A stretch of DNA of 64,000 bases from Adiantum capillus-veneris (Eukaryota > Streptophyta > Polypodiopsida > Polypodiales > Pteridaceae). Under the pieces are notes generated by a model. The model saw only the letters and a program-made list of their open reading frames with translations. It was not told the DNA's origin and did no database searches. The stretch covers positions 16,658,478-16,722,477 of the forward strand of contig CM043961.1 in the NCBI GenBank assembly GCA_014529385.2, written 5' to 3'. A program made the translations under genes and the position numbers. Shown piece by piece: positions 46,842 to 58,995 of the stretch. Numbering within the stretch: the stretch's first letter is position 1; the number at the start of each line of letters is the position of its first letter.

Positions 46842-49800
46842 CTAGCTCATCTGTTTGATCATTATCGTCGGAGGTGGCGGCTGATGGTGTGTCCTCATCT
46901 GGAATGTCAATTGGTGGAGCCTGGTCAAATCGAAGAAAATAAGGTGAAGTTTTCCATCAGCCTCCATAAGCTGGTAGCTTCCATTGGCATACTTTTTCCT
47001 GACGATGAAAGGACCTTCCCATCGGAGTAGGAGTTTCTGATCCTTGCGCGTGTCGAAGCGATTGTCGTAGCGAAGCACCAACATTCCTTTCTTCAATTTT
47101 TTTTTCCGGAGATGCTCGTTAAAGCTAAACCGTCTATGCTCTGCTTGTGCTGCATAATAATTTATTGCTTCTTCTCTGTCCAGCTGCAGTCTTTCCAAGT
47201 CGATGATGTGATCTCTCAAATGCATGTTGGGTTGTTGAAGTTGGCTTGCCATTACTCTGAGACTTTGTAGTTGCACTTCAATGGGCAAGATTGCTTCCTT
47301 ACCAAATACTAGATGATACGGTGTGAATCCCAAGGATGTACGAAATGAAGTTCTGTAGGCCCATAAAGCTGGTAGTAGATACTTATCCCAGTCTCCAGGA
47401 TGATTGTTTACCTGCTTGGTAATAATTTTAGAAACCATTCCATTTACCTTTTCAACTAGGCCATTACATTGAGGGTAATATGGTGAAGAGTGCCTCCTTG
47501 TAATGCCCAGTTTCTGTATTAATTATCCTACCAAGTCTGCTCTGAAACCTGGTCCTTTATCAGAGATGATCTCTAAAGGTGTTCCAAAACTACAGCATAT
47601 GTGCTCGTAGATAAATTTAGCTACCTCTACCGTTGTGATTCTAGTGGTGGTTGTAGCCTCTGCCCATCTAGTCATGTAGTCGACCCCCATGATAATGTAG
47701 AATTTTCCTGAGTTGGCCCTAGGTAATGGCCCAATGGCGTCGATACCCCATTTTTCAAATGGGCCATATGAGAGAATAGGTTTCTGTGGTTCAGGCATAA
47801 GTGATCTAGTGCCGGCCTTTTGACACAACTTACATGTTTTGCACCAGTGGTGTACATCACGGTTGAGGCTAGGCCATATGAAGCCTGCTTGCAAGATTTT
47901 CCTACTTGTTATGTCTAGGGAAAAGTGACCACCACAAACCCCGTCGTGACAGCTAGCAATTACTCCCGTGACTTCCTCAGAGAGAGGGACCTTCCTGAGT
48001 ATTTGGTCCTTATCCTTACAATACAAACCGTCATTGATGAGTCGATACCTTGTGGCCTTCCGCGTCAGCCATTGATTCTGTCCCTTTGTTAAATCTGATG
48101 GGCATTCCCCTGTTTCCAAAAAATGCATGATGTCAGGCAAGGCATCACCTCCTTGAAATAGAAGGAGCTTTAGTTTTATTGCTCCAACCACCACTTCCTG
48201 TAGTCTTTCACTTGCTAGGGCATCTGCTTCTTGGTTTTGAGCCCTTGGGATATGGTGTATTTGAACTTCTTCAAACTTACCCAACAAGGTTTTTACACCA
48301 CTTAAGTGAGTCCTTAAACTAGGATTCTTGCATGTCCATGCTCCATTTACTTGCCTTACCAGAAGTAGAGCATCCCCAAATACATTAAGGCGTTGTACAC
48401 CTTGTGAGACGCACCATTGTAGACCCTTGGTTAGTGCTGCATACTCAGCTTCATTGTTAGAATGTGAATCTAACAATTGGCCCAACGAAAATAACTTTGT
48501 CCCTTTGTCATCAAAGACCACTATGCCTGCAGCTGCTTTGTCGGACGCTCACTTGTAGGCTCCATCAAAGTAGAGAGAGTATGCTCCTTCTACCATCGGT
48601 GGTACTGGAGGTAATCGGACTTCTCCTTCCTTAGATTGCTTCTCCTCCCTTTCAAAGACTTGGTAGGTCATGAGTCCCCCCAAACTTGCCCTTGTCGTGC
48701 TTTCTACCTGTACCGTGTAGTCAAACTCTTGCCGACGAACTAGCCATTTAGTAATCCTAGCAGACACATCCATGTGTTGTACAACATAGAGAAATATTTC
48801 ATCCGTGGTTAGAATCACAAATTGCTTAGGCAGCAAATATGACCTAAACTTTGTAGTTGCAAATCTAAGAGCTAGGACTAAGTGTTCCACATGGGTGAAA
48901 CGTTTCTCTCCTGCTATCATCATTCGGCTAGAGAAGTAGATTGGCCTCATGAAAGATGTCGCCGTATCCTTTTGGAGTAGCACAGCCCCCAATGAGTCAT
49001 CACCAACACTTGAGGTGACATAGAATTTTTCATCCCACTTAGGTGGTGAGATAGTTGGCAGAGTGGCTAAGACTTCCTTTACCTTGTTGTAGTGATGTTC
49101 GCTTTCCTCGTCCCAAGTGAAAGTTGATCTTTGAGTGAGTTGTTGCAGTGGTAGAACAAGTTGTGATAGTAGATGTATGAATCTACTTAAGTACCTCACC
49201 TTCTGTAGAAAAGAGACCAGTTGACGTGCGGTCGTTGGTGAAGGTAGGGCTATGAGTGCGGACACCTTACTTGGGTCGGCGTTGATACCTTTTGCTGAAA
49301 TTTCATGGCCTAGTAGAATGACTTTACTCTCCCCAATGTGACATTTATCCACATTTAATTGCCCACCTAGGCTCTGCAACCTGGCCAAACCTTCAGTTAC
49401 CTTTTCTAAATGTGAAATACAGGAGCTATATATGCAAAAATCATCAATGAACACTCTTATGGATGTTCCAAAGAACGGTTGAAAAACATATGTGACATAT
49501 CTTTGGAATGTGGCAGGTGCATTTGTGAGACCAAATGGCATAACCCTGTATGCAAAACAACCCCATGGCGTGATAAAAGTGGTTTTTAGCTGATCTTCCA
49601 AGGCTATGCGTATTTGAAAGTATCCTGAATAACCATCACAGACGGTATAGCATTCAAAACCCGCTACTTCATTCAGAATTTCATCCAAGAAAGGGAGAGT
49701 AAAGTGGTCTCTCTTTGTAGATGCATTTAGTGGTTTGTAGTCAACACAGACCCTCCACTTACCATTCTTTTTAGGCGTCACCACTACGGGTGACACCCAT

Positions 49801-50881
49801 TCTGAGTTTTCTATAGGATAGATGAATCCCGCCTCCAGCAGTTTCCTTACCTCGGCCAAGAGTGCCTTTTCTTGTATGACCCCCAGTCATCGTAGCTTCT
49901 GCACAATTGGTTTTACCCCTTCCTTCAGCTTAATATGATGTTCCACCACTGTAATGCCTGTGATTCTTTCATAGTTGTCAATGAACAGGTTAGGAAATCC
50001 CATCAACATTTGCAAAAAACTATTTTTCTCCTCAAGTGTTAATTCCGTAGACAACATACCCTTCAACCTACTTCCTCCTAGGCCAGGTGATTTTCTCTCC
50101 TCTTCATTGGGTTTCCCTTTTGGTGATGGATCACCAGTTGTGCTTACCCTTTGTGGATCCTTCATAATGATACCCATCACATCAATGGAACTGTCACTTT
50201 CGTCTGTGGATGTGGTCTCCTCCTCAGAACTGGAAGATTCGCTAGTGGTTTCATTTGCCGATGTTTCCAGATTCATTTGCTTCTGCTTGCCAATCCTCAT
50301 GTCGTAGTAGATTGTCTCCCCTTTCTTACCGGTCATGCGTAGAAGGCCAGTACCCCAGTCCTGTTTTGCCTTCATGGCCATCAACCATGGCCTTCCCAAA
50401 ATTAGTGGATAGCCCTCCCCCTTAGTAGGCATTACAAAAACATCTACCTCTACCTCAGTGTTGAAATCTTTGATTTTCACGGAACTTACCACACCCACAC
50501 ACTTTACTTTTGCATTGTTTGCCATCTTTGCCTTGCATGGAGAAGGCCTGTCAACCTCAAGCCCTAATCGAAGATCATAGCTTCGCTCATTACATAGATT
50601 TGTGCACCTCCATCAATGTAGGTGTTTCCAACCCTCTTTCCTTTTATGTTTACGTCAACAATTGGAAGGATGTCATCCATGTTGCATCCCGAAATTTCTC
50701 CGACTACCTTTGTTTTGGAGCGTCTTGTACTTACCATTTTAGACCATTGTCGCCTTACTTTTGGTGCAAGATGTAGCAGTTGTGGCCATGTAATCTTCGG
50801 TCCTTGCTCTGCCACATCCAATGTTAGATCATAGGGCTTAGAACTTTCCCTAGCTGGAAGTCGGTGATGCCCAATTTCCAT
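46842..50881 (-). pseudogene. Tat-like protease, RT, dual RNase H and integrase with three stops
   Basis: From 50525 downward a single frame carries the protease end (LILGRPWL, ~50400), RT with KWRVCVDYKPLN (~49760), VMPFGLTNAPATF (~49540) and catalytic FIDDF (~49450), and RNase H (VGDDSLGAVLLQK). A second RNase H follows (YSLYFDGAYK, then AGIVVFDD, NNEAEYAALTKGL, QEADALASE; ~48580-48200), then the integrase with HDGVCGGHFS...CKLCQ, WGIDAIGPL, SDKGPGF and NGLVEKVNG. TGA 49887-49889, TGA 48549-48551 and TAA 47523-47525 are in frame with sequence on both sides; the two TGAs may come from CGA. The protease active site YIDGGAQ (~50595) is in another frame, separated by a shift near 50570. There is no chromodomain. 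Confidence 0.88.
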
Positions 50882-52847
50882 CGTGGCCTGGATGGCCTCT
50901 TGCTAGTTTCTCCTCTCATGCTTCTCTCATCATCTGATTGTGTAGCTTTCTCCCTCCTAGCTCTTTTCACAGTCATGGCTTCAAGTGGTTCTAAAAAGGT
51001 TACCTTCTCCTTATCCTTGTCCCTCTCCTTTGCTCTGGGTGGATCCACTACTACGGCTTTTCCTTTCTCTTCTAGCCTTATGATGTTTACAGGGCGATCA
51101 GGTGGTGGGGCTGGTGGAAGAGGTGGAATGGATGCTTGTAGTGGTGTCTGGGGTGGATGTAGAATTTGTGTTGGTGGGGGTGGTGCTCGGGGTGGGGGTG
51201 TTCTTTCTCTAGGGGGTGACAATTGGTTCCTCCTACCTCCTCTATTATAGTTTTGTCGTGGTTTGGGACAGTAGTACATACCGTGACCGTCTTCTCCGCA
51301 ATTGTAGCAATGATAACTCCCTGTTTTGTCGTCGTGCTCTTCCAGGGTCTTGATCTCTTTCTTGACTCCTCCCTTGTTGTATTAAGTGGACAAACAAATT
51401 CTGCAATTGGTCAGTAATATGGGCCAGCATATCTTGTTGGTCATCTCTTACCCCAAGAGCCGGTGGTGGTGGTGGAATGGTGGTTGTCGTAGCTGCTGGT
51501 CGACGTGATGTTGCTGTTTCTATTGACTCGGTTTCTTTGGCTTTCATTCGCAACTTCTTGTGCTTAAGGCGAGCAATCTCAACGGCTAACTCGTACGTAG
51601 CCGGGAATCTACCTTTCACCTTCTCCTTGAGAAGCGGCCATAAGCCATGTGTGAACCGATCTTTTTTTAGGAAATCGGGTGCGGCTTCCCCCCTTGCCAG
51701 TGACTCAACCCTCCGTTCCCACAAATCCACAAATTTGGACTCATAGGTGGCATATTCTAAAAGACCCTCCTGCTTCAAGTCTCTCAACTTGTCCCACAAC
51801 TTTTCTGAAGTGGTGCCTCCCCCAAAGCGCCTCTTAAAAGCGGTTTTTAAGGGTTCCCAGTCATCCTTGGTTGCTTGTGGAAGTGCATTGTACCATGATC
51901 TAGCTTCTAGCTTCTAGCTTCATGAGATGCTTAAAGATTCTAACCCGGGATTCATCTGTATCTTTGTTGCTCACTACACATGCTACTTCAAAGTCATCTA
52001 GGAAGTCTGTTACCAAATCCTCCCCCTTCTTTCCTTTAAATGTTGGAAATGCTACACTTGCATGATTACTGAGAGAGAGCTAGAAAGACACACTGATTAA
52101 CTTGCAAAAGTTTTTTCTTCTTTACAAGGAGGCGTGTATACCCTCTTATACTAGGACATAGATTAAAACTTCAAACGGTACATTGCCTTGTACCAAAGGT
52201 AAGACAAATGGTTGATCTGATGCCAGAACCTCAAAAAATCGCTCCCCACCCAGCATGGTGTCAATGACGTGCTGGTAGTGAGCCTTCAAATCCAGTATTA
52301 CCTTGATTGAGCATACACGTGTTGGTATGTGTGATCTGTCTTGAGGTAGGTTGTACTGATTCATGTGAAGCTTAGAGGTGCTTAGTCACTGTCCAAGCTC
52401 GTGGGTGAGGGTGGTGTTCTTTCCTGAAACAAACTAAGTAGATCCCTAGTTTCTCTAGTGAGAGTCTGAGCCAATGATTCTGTTATCTGTGCTGCAGCAT
52501 CAGGTGCGACTTGAAAAATGACTGTGATAATTACCTCGGTGACTTGACTTACCCGATTCTCAAAGTAGAATAGTTTTGATTCTCTATTGTGTAGAGCTCC
52601 TTCCATTTTGTTGTTGTGGGTTGGTTGTAGGTTGCGGACATGGTTTCGACCTTCTCCTTCTTCTTCTTGGCACTTGGCCTATGTATATCCACTGGGTTTG
52701 GCGTGTTGGTTGACTCTCCCACTGCAAATCGATTACCGTTACGCCTGGCACTCGAGCTTCGATAGAGATGAGGAGTTCGTCTAGTTGTGCTTGGAGCTCT
52801 TCTTCTTCTGTCGTCCAATTAGCAAATCCTGCTAGCCATTCATCCAC
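50824..52847 (-). pseudogene. Tat-like gag with frameshifts
   Basis: Starts at about 52847 (MDEWLAGFANWTTEEEELQ). Later pieces are 52606-52382, 52364-52146 (HYQHVIDTMLGGERF) and the Gag core 51799-51360 (LLEYATYESKFVDLWERRV, RFTHGLWPLLKEKVKGRFP). A CCHC knuckle CYNCGEDGHGMYYC lies at ~51312-51270, followed by a Pro-rich linker (51230-51090). Several shifts separate the pieces, including one between the core and the knuckle. A short triplication CTAGCTTCTAGCTTC at ~51900-51918 may be one cause. Order and composition fit Gag of a non-chromovirus Ty3/gypsy element. Confidence 0.75.
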
Positions 52848-52900
52848 TCACAATAGTTTAGGGGTTTCAGTCTTGTAAAGTGAAGGGTTTCATGAAAAGA

Positions 52901-52918
52901 TCCTTCGTGGGGGCACCA
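52901..52918 (-). other. Primer binding site of the Tat-like element (tRNA not assigned)
   Basis: Minus-strand TGGTGCCCCCACGAAGGA begins two bases inside the 5' LTR. The TGG start fits a tRNA 3' CCA end. I could not name the tRNA from memory. Confidence 0.6.
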
Positions 52919-52920
52919 AA

Positions 52921-53129
52921 TGACGGGAGCAAAACGAACCCCAAACCCCGACGGCCTCTAAAACACCGGGGACCGAATGGCGCGCCTCGGGCCTGTCATG
53001 GTAAAGCAAACAGGGTCACCACCTAGCTTCAGCGGCTAGGATGCAAACAACACACCACCATAACAAAGTTTTCATCCAAGAGAGATGGATGCTTGGGAGT
53101 AATGATGAAGGGGAAAGGGAATGAGATCA

Positions 53130-53205
<76 letters not shown>

Positions 53206-54513
53206 GGTATAGCGGCTTAGTACTTAGGCACCACAAAAGGATGGCGAATCCGCACACCCTTCACACATACACAAGTTCACTCCAAAACACAAGACTAGTT
53301 GGCGATTCCGCACACCTCACATGGGCAAAACATTGCAAGAAAACATACTCACAAAACCTCAAGCTTTATTTAGAGAATAAGGCGATGAAATGGGGAGCAT
53401 AGGGTAGGGGAATGAGAAGGGAGAGAGTGGTAGAGCACAGGGCGGATAGGTGGGAGTTGATGGCGAAGACTCGCACGAGGGTTATGGCCATCATCCTTCA
53501 TTTAGTTGCCCTTCATATTCCATAGCCAAGGGTGTAGAGGTCATGCTCAAGACAAGCATGGTGATTGCGGTGATGGTGATGGTGGGTGTGTGTGTGTGCA
53601 CTAGGCACACACAGTGCATAGTGTGTTCTTTGGTGATGTTGTGTGTGTGTTTAGTGTGATGGTGACCCCTCTTTATATAGGTGAGGAGGGGGGGAGAAAT
53701 TCTAGAATTTAGAAATGAAGAAATCATTATCTACATAGGCCATGTGACTGTGGGCCCCACTTGTCTGGCTGTGTGTATATGTGCCAGAACAGCAGTCTCA
53801 TGAGAGAGAGACTAAGAGAGAGAGATGGGTTGATGAAAAAAAGTGAGAGGTGACATGGAGAATAAAGTAATTACAAGAGGGGAGAGAGGGGAGTGTGCTC
53901 ATAGGTGAATCTGTGTGTAGATGTGTGTGAACACAAGAAAAATCAGGTAACCACTGGGTGGGGATAGGTCTGTGGGCACCTTTTTCAGTGAAACTAAGTG
54001 TGTGTGAGTGTGGGGAAGGTTATTTACCTACAAGACAAGAGATATGGCACCCTTTAGAGAGAGAGGGGGGTATTTGGGTCATGCAATATGATAGGAGAGA
54101 GAAAGAGGGGGTGGGGTATACTATTTTGGAAGATAGGGTAAGTTGCATGTGAGTTAGGGTGCATTATTGGTGAGTTATAATGCATTATTGGTGAGAGGTG
54201 GGGTAGCTTGAGGGGAGAGAGAAGGGGGAAAGGACAAGGGGAAGAGAGAGGGGGTTGACCTTTTGAGTGGAGGAGAGGAAAAGGGACACATGGCGGGGCA
54301 ACAGTGAAGAAAAAGGAGGCAAGGTGGGGATGGGCTACCCCGCAGGCATGCGGTGGCCTATTTTACCTTTCTTATATATTTACATAATCATACTTTATTT
54401 TTTTCTTACTTTTTCCAATGCCTTTTATCACTCCCTCCCTAAGAGGGGGTTTTCATGGGGTGGGGACGAGAGAAGAGGGGTATGGGAGCTTGGCTTGTGA
54501 AAAGCCCCCATCA
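52921..54513 (-). repeat. Right (5') LTR of the Tat-like element, with empty insertion site
   Basis: 1593 bp, uninterrupted. It contains a long (GA)n run (53133-53199) and a single TTATT at 54020-54024, the pre-insertion form of the site occupied by the young chromovirus in the left LTR. Confidence 0.95.
53671..53679 (-). promoter_or_regulatory. Probable TATA box of the Tat-like LTR
   Basis: Minus-strand TATATAAAG, conserved in the left LTR at about 37071-37080, in the middle of the LTR as expected for the U3 promoter. Confidence 0.5.
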
Positions 54514-57459
54514 GTGCCTTAATAGTTTTTTTGACAAGCATAGAGTGTGTTTTCGTGTTAAGCCTGTCGATCTGAAACAATCCAAGTTGCTTCCCTCAAA
54601 TCATATTTCAACTTTTGGTATACCACGCATTTTGAACATACTCTTGTATGTTTACTTTTCATGGTAGACCAACAAAAATACATTTCTACTCCTCGAAGAG
54701 TAGACTATGGAATCCCTGTTTGCCCCGCATAAGGAGAAGTATGGGATTCATACATGACTTTTGTATTGTATGGGTGATTAACACATAGCCTATTTCCATT
54801 TCGAAGATAACCATCCTTCAAGGTGAATGGTTCTTGTTTCTTCCCTATTGCAAAGGCTGTAATTACATACTTTAAGTCTTGGGCAGTAGCATGCTCATCT
54901 ATCATAAAAGATAGATCATTGTGAGTTGCTATAGACACCACATTTACCCTTGGTCGTTGTGAAAGTGCATCGACCACTTGATTGTGCTTGCCAACAATGT
55001 GAGCAATATGAAATTTAAATTACAAAAGAAAATTTTGTCACCTCATTTGTTTATCAGAGAGCTTGGTTTGCGTCATGAAGTTCTTGAGGCTTTGTGATCC
55101 ATTCGTAGGATGAATGGAGTCCGCAAGAGACAGTGTTTCCACGTGTTTAGGGCATATAGAATAGCTAGTAGCTCTTTTTCGTATTTTCCCATTACTCACT
55201 TATCGAAGTTGAATCTTTGACTCGCATATGCTATGGCATGCCCTTCTTGAAGAAAAATAGCTCCAAGGAAATTACCACAAGCATCACATTGGACCTCAAA
55301 CGGCTTTGAGAGATTTAATAGTGTGAGCACATATTGAGAGATAAGATTCTCCTTAAACTTCTCAAAAGCTTCTTGCACTTTTGCAGTCCATGAATACTTA
55401 ACATTTCTTTTTGTTAAGTCTATGAAGCATCTGTAGTATGCACACATACTGATGAAGCTTCTTACCTCATGTAGATCCCTTGGATTAGGCCATCCTTTTA
55501 TTATCTCTAACTTTGTTGGATCCATATAGGTGCCATCATTAGAGATAATGTGACCTAAATATTGAATCTCTTGTAGAAAATTTTCACTTTTCTTTTGATT
55601 AATGAAAAGCTTATTCTCTCTCACAACTTGAAAGGTTACCTGGTCACTCAGGAGGTATCTCTTTACTCTTCAAGAGAATTTGGATGGCCTAAAGATTTTT
55701 GTCCATCATGAGTTTGAATGCAGTGGAGCATTTGTCAAGCCAAAACTTGTAAATTATCAAACAGATTTTCTACCCACGGCACGGGAAATCTATTTTTGAT
55801 AGTGATCTTATTTAGTACTCTATAGTCGACACACATGTGATATGTGTCGTCTTTCTTTTGCACTAAATGCAATGGTGAAAAAAATGGAGAGGAGCTAGAC
55901 CTCACCATCCCCCCCCTTTTTTTTAACGAATTCATGTACTTGCCTCAATATGATCTCCTCTTGTTGAGCTTGTGAAAATCGATAAGGAGGCTTGTTAGGC
56001 GGTGAGCTTCTTGATACGAGCTCAATTGCATGGTCATCATCCCTCATTTTAGAGATAGCTCACTAGGGATGTCATCAATGAAAACATCTTGGAATCCATT
56101 TAGAAAACTAGACAACTCGAATTCCTCTTGATTCCCTTTATTGTGCAGGGATATGGTGTTCCCCAACTCATTAGCATCTATGTACATGCTCTTTTCTCTG
56201 TAGATGAAGTAGATTCTCCTTTCAAGGAACTTCAGGTTGGAAGCCATGCGGTTAAACCATGGTGCCCCAACGATAACATTCTCATGTTTGAGAGGGAAGA
56301 TGAAGAAATCCTTTTTGTCCACATAGCTTTGGACATAAAGCCTTAATTTTCCAATTAAGGAAGTAACTGAGACGTCTTGTCGCTTGGTCTAGATCCATTG
56401 GCTTTCAATTTATCTCCCATCTTGTGGGCTTGTATGTGTAGCTTAGTGGTCAATTCCGTGGATATGAAGTTGTGAGTTGAACCAGGGTCAAACAAAGTAA
56501 AGGATTCATACTATTGCATCTTTTCCCAAGCATAGGAAAGGAGAAATCCTTGGCAATGAGCATCCTCTTTTGGAGGTTCAAACGTAGAGGCTCTAGGAGT
56601 GTCATTGCGGGTAATTCTCTTGGGGCAAGGACGATAACCATGGCCTTTCTCCCCACACTTAAAACATTTGTGTTCCTTACAAAAAGCTTCTAGCTCTTTA
56701 GGAGAGAGTTTATATTTACCTTTGTAAACTCCCTTCTCCTTGGACCGATTGTTTTTGTTGTTGTTGGAATGGCCTTGGCAAGAATTTTGGACATTGGATT
56801 TCCCCTTGGCATCACTTTTGTCTTTACTTTCCATGGGCTTGACATTCCATCTAGCCCCTTGTTGGAAATTGATGCGTGAAGCAAACATGGTGTGGTGGAT
56901 TACCTTGGTGATAGAACCAGGCCGTTGAGAGTTGACATACTCGGCCATCTCTTTGGGTAACCCCGCACAGAATTGTTTCTTTTGCACGACAAAGTCTATC
57001 TTTTGAAGGATAGTAGTCTTGAGATGTAAATCCCAAAACTGGTCCACATATTTGTGTGGATAGACTCATGAGAGAGAAGCTTTAAACTTCATCATTTGGT
57101 AAGCACTTTATCCTTTGCATCGCTTGCAAGGAATTGCTTCATGATGGAAACTCGTAGAGTTTTCCATGTCTTTGGGGCTTCACCGTTGCCACGAAGGCTA
57201 ACCCACCATTGATGAGCCAATTTTTGGAAGTGCATAGCTACATGGTGTAGCTTGGAGGACTCCGTTTAGCCCTCATCTCCAAAGGCCGCAAAAAATTGTT
57301 GGATGAAGGAAAATACTTTGTCGGTAGCACCAAAGATGCCATCATAGGTGAGAAAAGAGATTCTTCTTCCTCCCTCTTTAAACTTCTTTAACTTTTGTGA
57401 CCTTCTCCATGAAGGGTAAGATTTGTGATGTCCTCCCCTCTTGTATTCTCTATAAGAGA

Positions 57460-57461
<2 letters not shown>
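54514..57461 (-). mobile_element. Chromovirus copy C, right part (gag to integrase)
   Basis: Continuation of copy C after the Tat-like insertion. It runs from the integrase region at 54514 back through RNase H, RT, protease and gag, and ends in gag at a GA run (57462), where repeat R begins. The 5' LTR, primer site and gag start are missing. Confidence 0.88.
54514..57461 (-). pseudogene. Decayed gag-pol of copy C
   Basis: Minus-strand pieces: Gag core SFLTYDGIFGATDKVFSF (~57360); FWDLHLKTTILQKIDF to AEYVNSQRPGS (57040-56930); CCHC knuckle CFKCGEKGHGYRPCP (~56665-56620); a protease-region segment (56322-56044); RT VRSSSSPFFSPLHLVQKKD and MCVDYRVLNKITIKNRFPVP (55900-55770); RNase H region VQCDACGNFLGAIFLQEGHAIAY (~55290-55220); and an integrase zinc region (ESHTSPYAGQTGIP, ~54745-54705). 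Between 55740 and 55625 the RT stretch with the catalytic Asp pair is missing or scrambled. Many stops. It is the oldest member of this family in the window. Confidence 0.88.
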
Positions 57462-57515
<54 letters not shown>

Positions 57516-58053
57516 AGGCTAATGAAGGACTTAGAAGGCAATGAAAAAGGAAACCCTTATAGGGTAGAATCATGAGTGGGTGGTACACTTTTAAGAGTGC
57601 AAAGGTGTTTTCCAATAGCCACAAAATAGCACTTGACATAACAATTTTTCAAAAACAAAAAAGAAAAAATCTATCTTCAAGTACCATAATAAACAATCAA
57701 GAAAATTCATGGGAGGATGGATGAAGCTTCTTTTGCATGAGATAGCTACACAGGATGGAGTATTTCTTGTTAAATGTCCTTGACGGGTTTACTAAAAATA
57801 TGTAGAATATCACATGATTTCAATCGAATGGGTTAATTTCTCTCATGAACTTACAGAAAATATATATACATAAGGGTGTTTCAAATTGAAAAAGTGAGCA
57901 TTTTGGTACATAAGAGGTCTTTTTGTTGAAAATGGTGATACATAAGGGGTCTCTATATACCTCAAAAAATGTTGAGTAGGGGTTTTTAAAAATACCTCCT
58001 GAATGCACGTGCTATACCGTAGATCTCTATATATTGACCTCCCTGAGATAGTG
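57462..58053. repeat. Repeat R, copy 2
   Basis: GA run 57462-57510 followed by ~540 bp matching 31231-31772. It is cut at 58053 by the LTR of element E. The five bases before that LTR are TAGTG, the predicted target duplication of E. Confidence 0.8.
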
Positions 58054-58970
58054 TGTTAGCAGCAAGCTAACGCGTACACCATTTTTCGAAGTTCTCATTG
58101 TAAAAACAATTATTATTTTGATAAATCAAGAATATTGTAACTCCTGTTTTCTTGATAAACCTTGTAATTAATGAGCCGGGGCTACAAGTTTCCAGATTGT
58201 ATCAGCCATTCAATTTCCAGCTTTGATAGAACTCCAGATTATTACTTTTGACCACCCAAAAACCTTGACTAAGGTATAAAAGCCAATTTTTGTAAGTTTT
58301 TTATAAGTTTTGGATAAGAAATACACAGCGTGAGCTAACGGCGCTCACTTCTCTCCTTCTCGCGCTTCCTACTCCCTCTCCGGTTGTCACATTGCGAATG
58401 CATTTGTTGCATTGCAACCGCAGGTAAGAGCTCTACGCATTGACGTAAGCAGTTCATAGTATTTCATAGCTTTTGGCGTCGTCGACCTGCGGCCTAATTT
58501 CATCATAACTAGGAATTTTCACTTTTAAAATGAAAACTAAACATAGGCGGGGTATTGGGGTATCATTGCTAAGCATTTAGATGCATTCTGGGTTGAAAAT
58601 GACTAGGTCAAAAATCCACTGCTGTTAATAATCGCAATTTTGGAACTTGACCTAAAGTGGGGTTTGAGGTCATAGGCATGTGTGTTTAGGTCTTATAAAC
58701 TTGTCCTAGAAGTTTCGTTACATTTGGATGTCATTTGATGTTGCGGATGTGATTTGCTTGCCGATGAGCGATTGGCTTTTTGTGATTTCAGTCACTTGAG
58801 TGTAGCCTGAGTTAAATGCGAGTTGCTAGTTGTTTTCCAAGATCTTGACAACCTCTTGTAGCCTCTATGCACTAGTCGAGTCATCTTCGTCCCATGGTTT
58901 GACAAATTAATCGTGGATCTCGCTAATACTGCAATAAGATAGGATGGTGAGGTTAGACATGTGTCCCACA
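58054..58970 (+). repeat. 5' LTR of element E
   Basis: 917 bp, from TGTTAGCAGCAAGCTAACG (itself a small inverted repeat, GTTAGC/GCTAAC) to GTGTCCCACA. The 3' boundary is fixed by the primer site two bases later and the 5' boundary by the end of repeat R. The second LTR is outside the window, so the ends are inferred. Confidence 0.75.
58275..58282 (+). promoter_or_regulatory. Probable TATA box in LTR E
   Basis: TATAAAAG about 220 bases into the LTR, on the coding strand, in a suitable position for a U3 promoter. Confidence 0.5.
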
Positions 58971-58972
58971 TT

Positions 58973-58995
58973 TGGCGCCGCTGTCGGGGATCGAA
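58973..58995 (+). other. tRNA-Asp type primer binding site of element E
   Basis: Starts TGGCGCCGCTGTCGGGGATC and continues with CGAA. Plant tRNA-Asp ends with the complement of this, with two differences (C for T at the ninth base and T for C at the twelfth). Two bases separate it from the LTR. Confidence 0.85.

Larger units (their letters stand above)
36365..54513 (-). mobile_element. Tat-like Ty3/gypsy element with two RNase H domains, itself interrupted
   Basis: LTRs beginning TGACGGGAGCAAAACG and ending AAAAGCCCCCATCA bound the element. The left LTR is split into 36365-37425 and 46333-46805 by the inner chromovirus; the right LTR is 52921-54513. GTGC flanks both ends (36361-36364, 54514-54517). 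Without the insertion the element is about 9.2 kb. The internal order on the minus strand is primer site, gag, protease, RT, RNase H, a second RNase H, and an integrase without a chromodomain. A second, archaeal-type RNase H between RNase H and integrase is known for the Tat lineage of plant Ty3/gypsy elements. The coding region has several stops and frameshifts. Confidence 0.9.
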
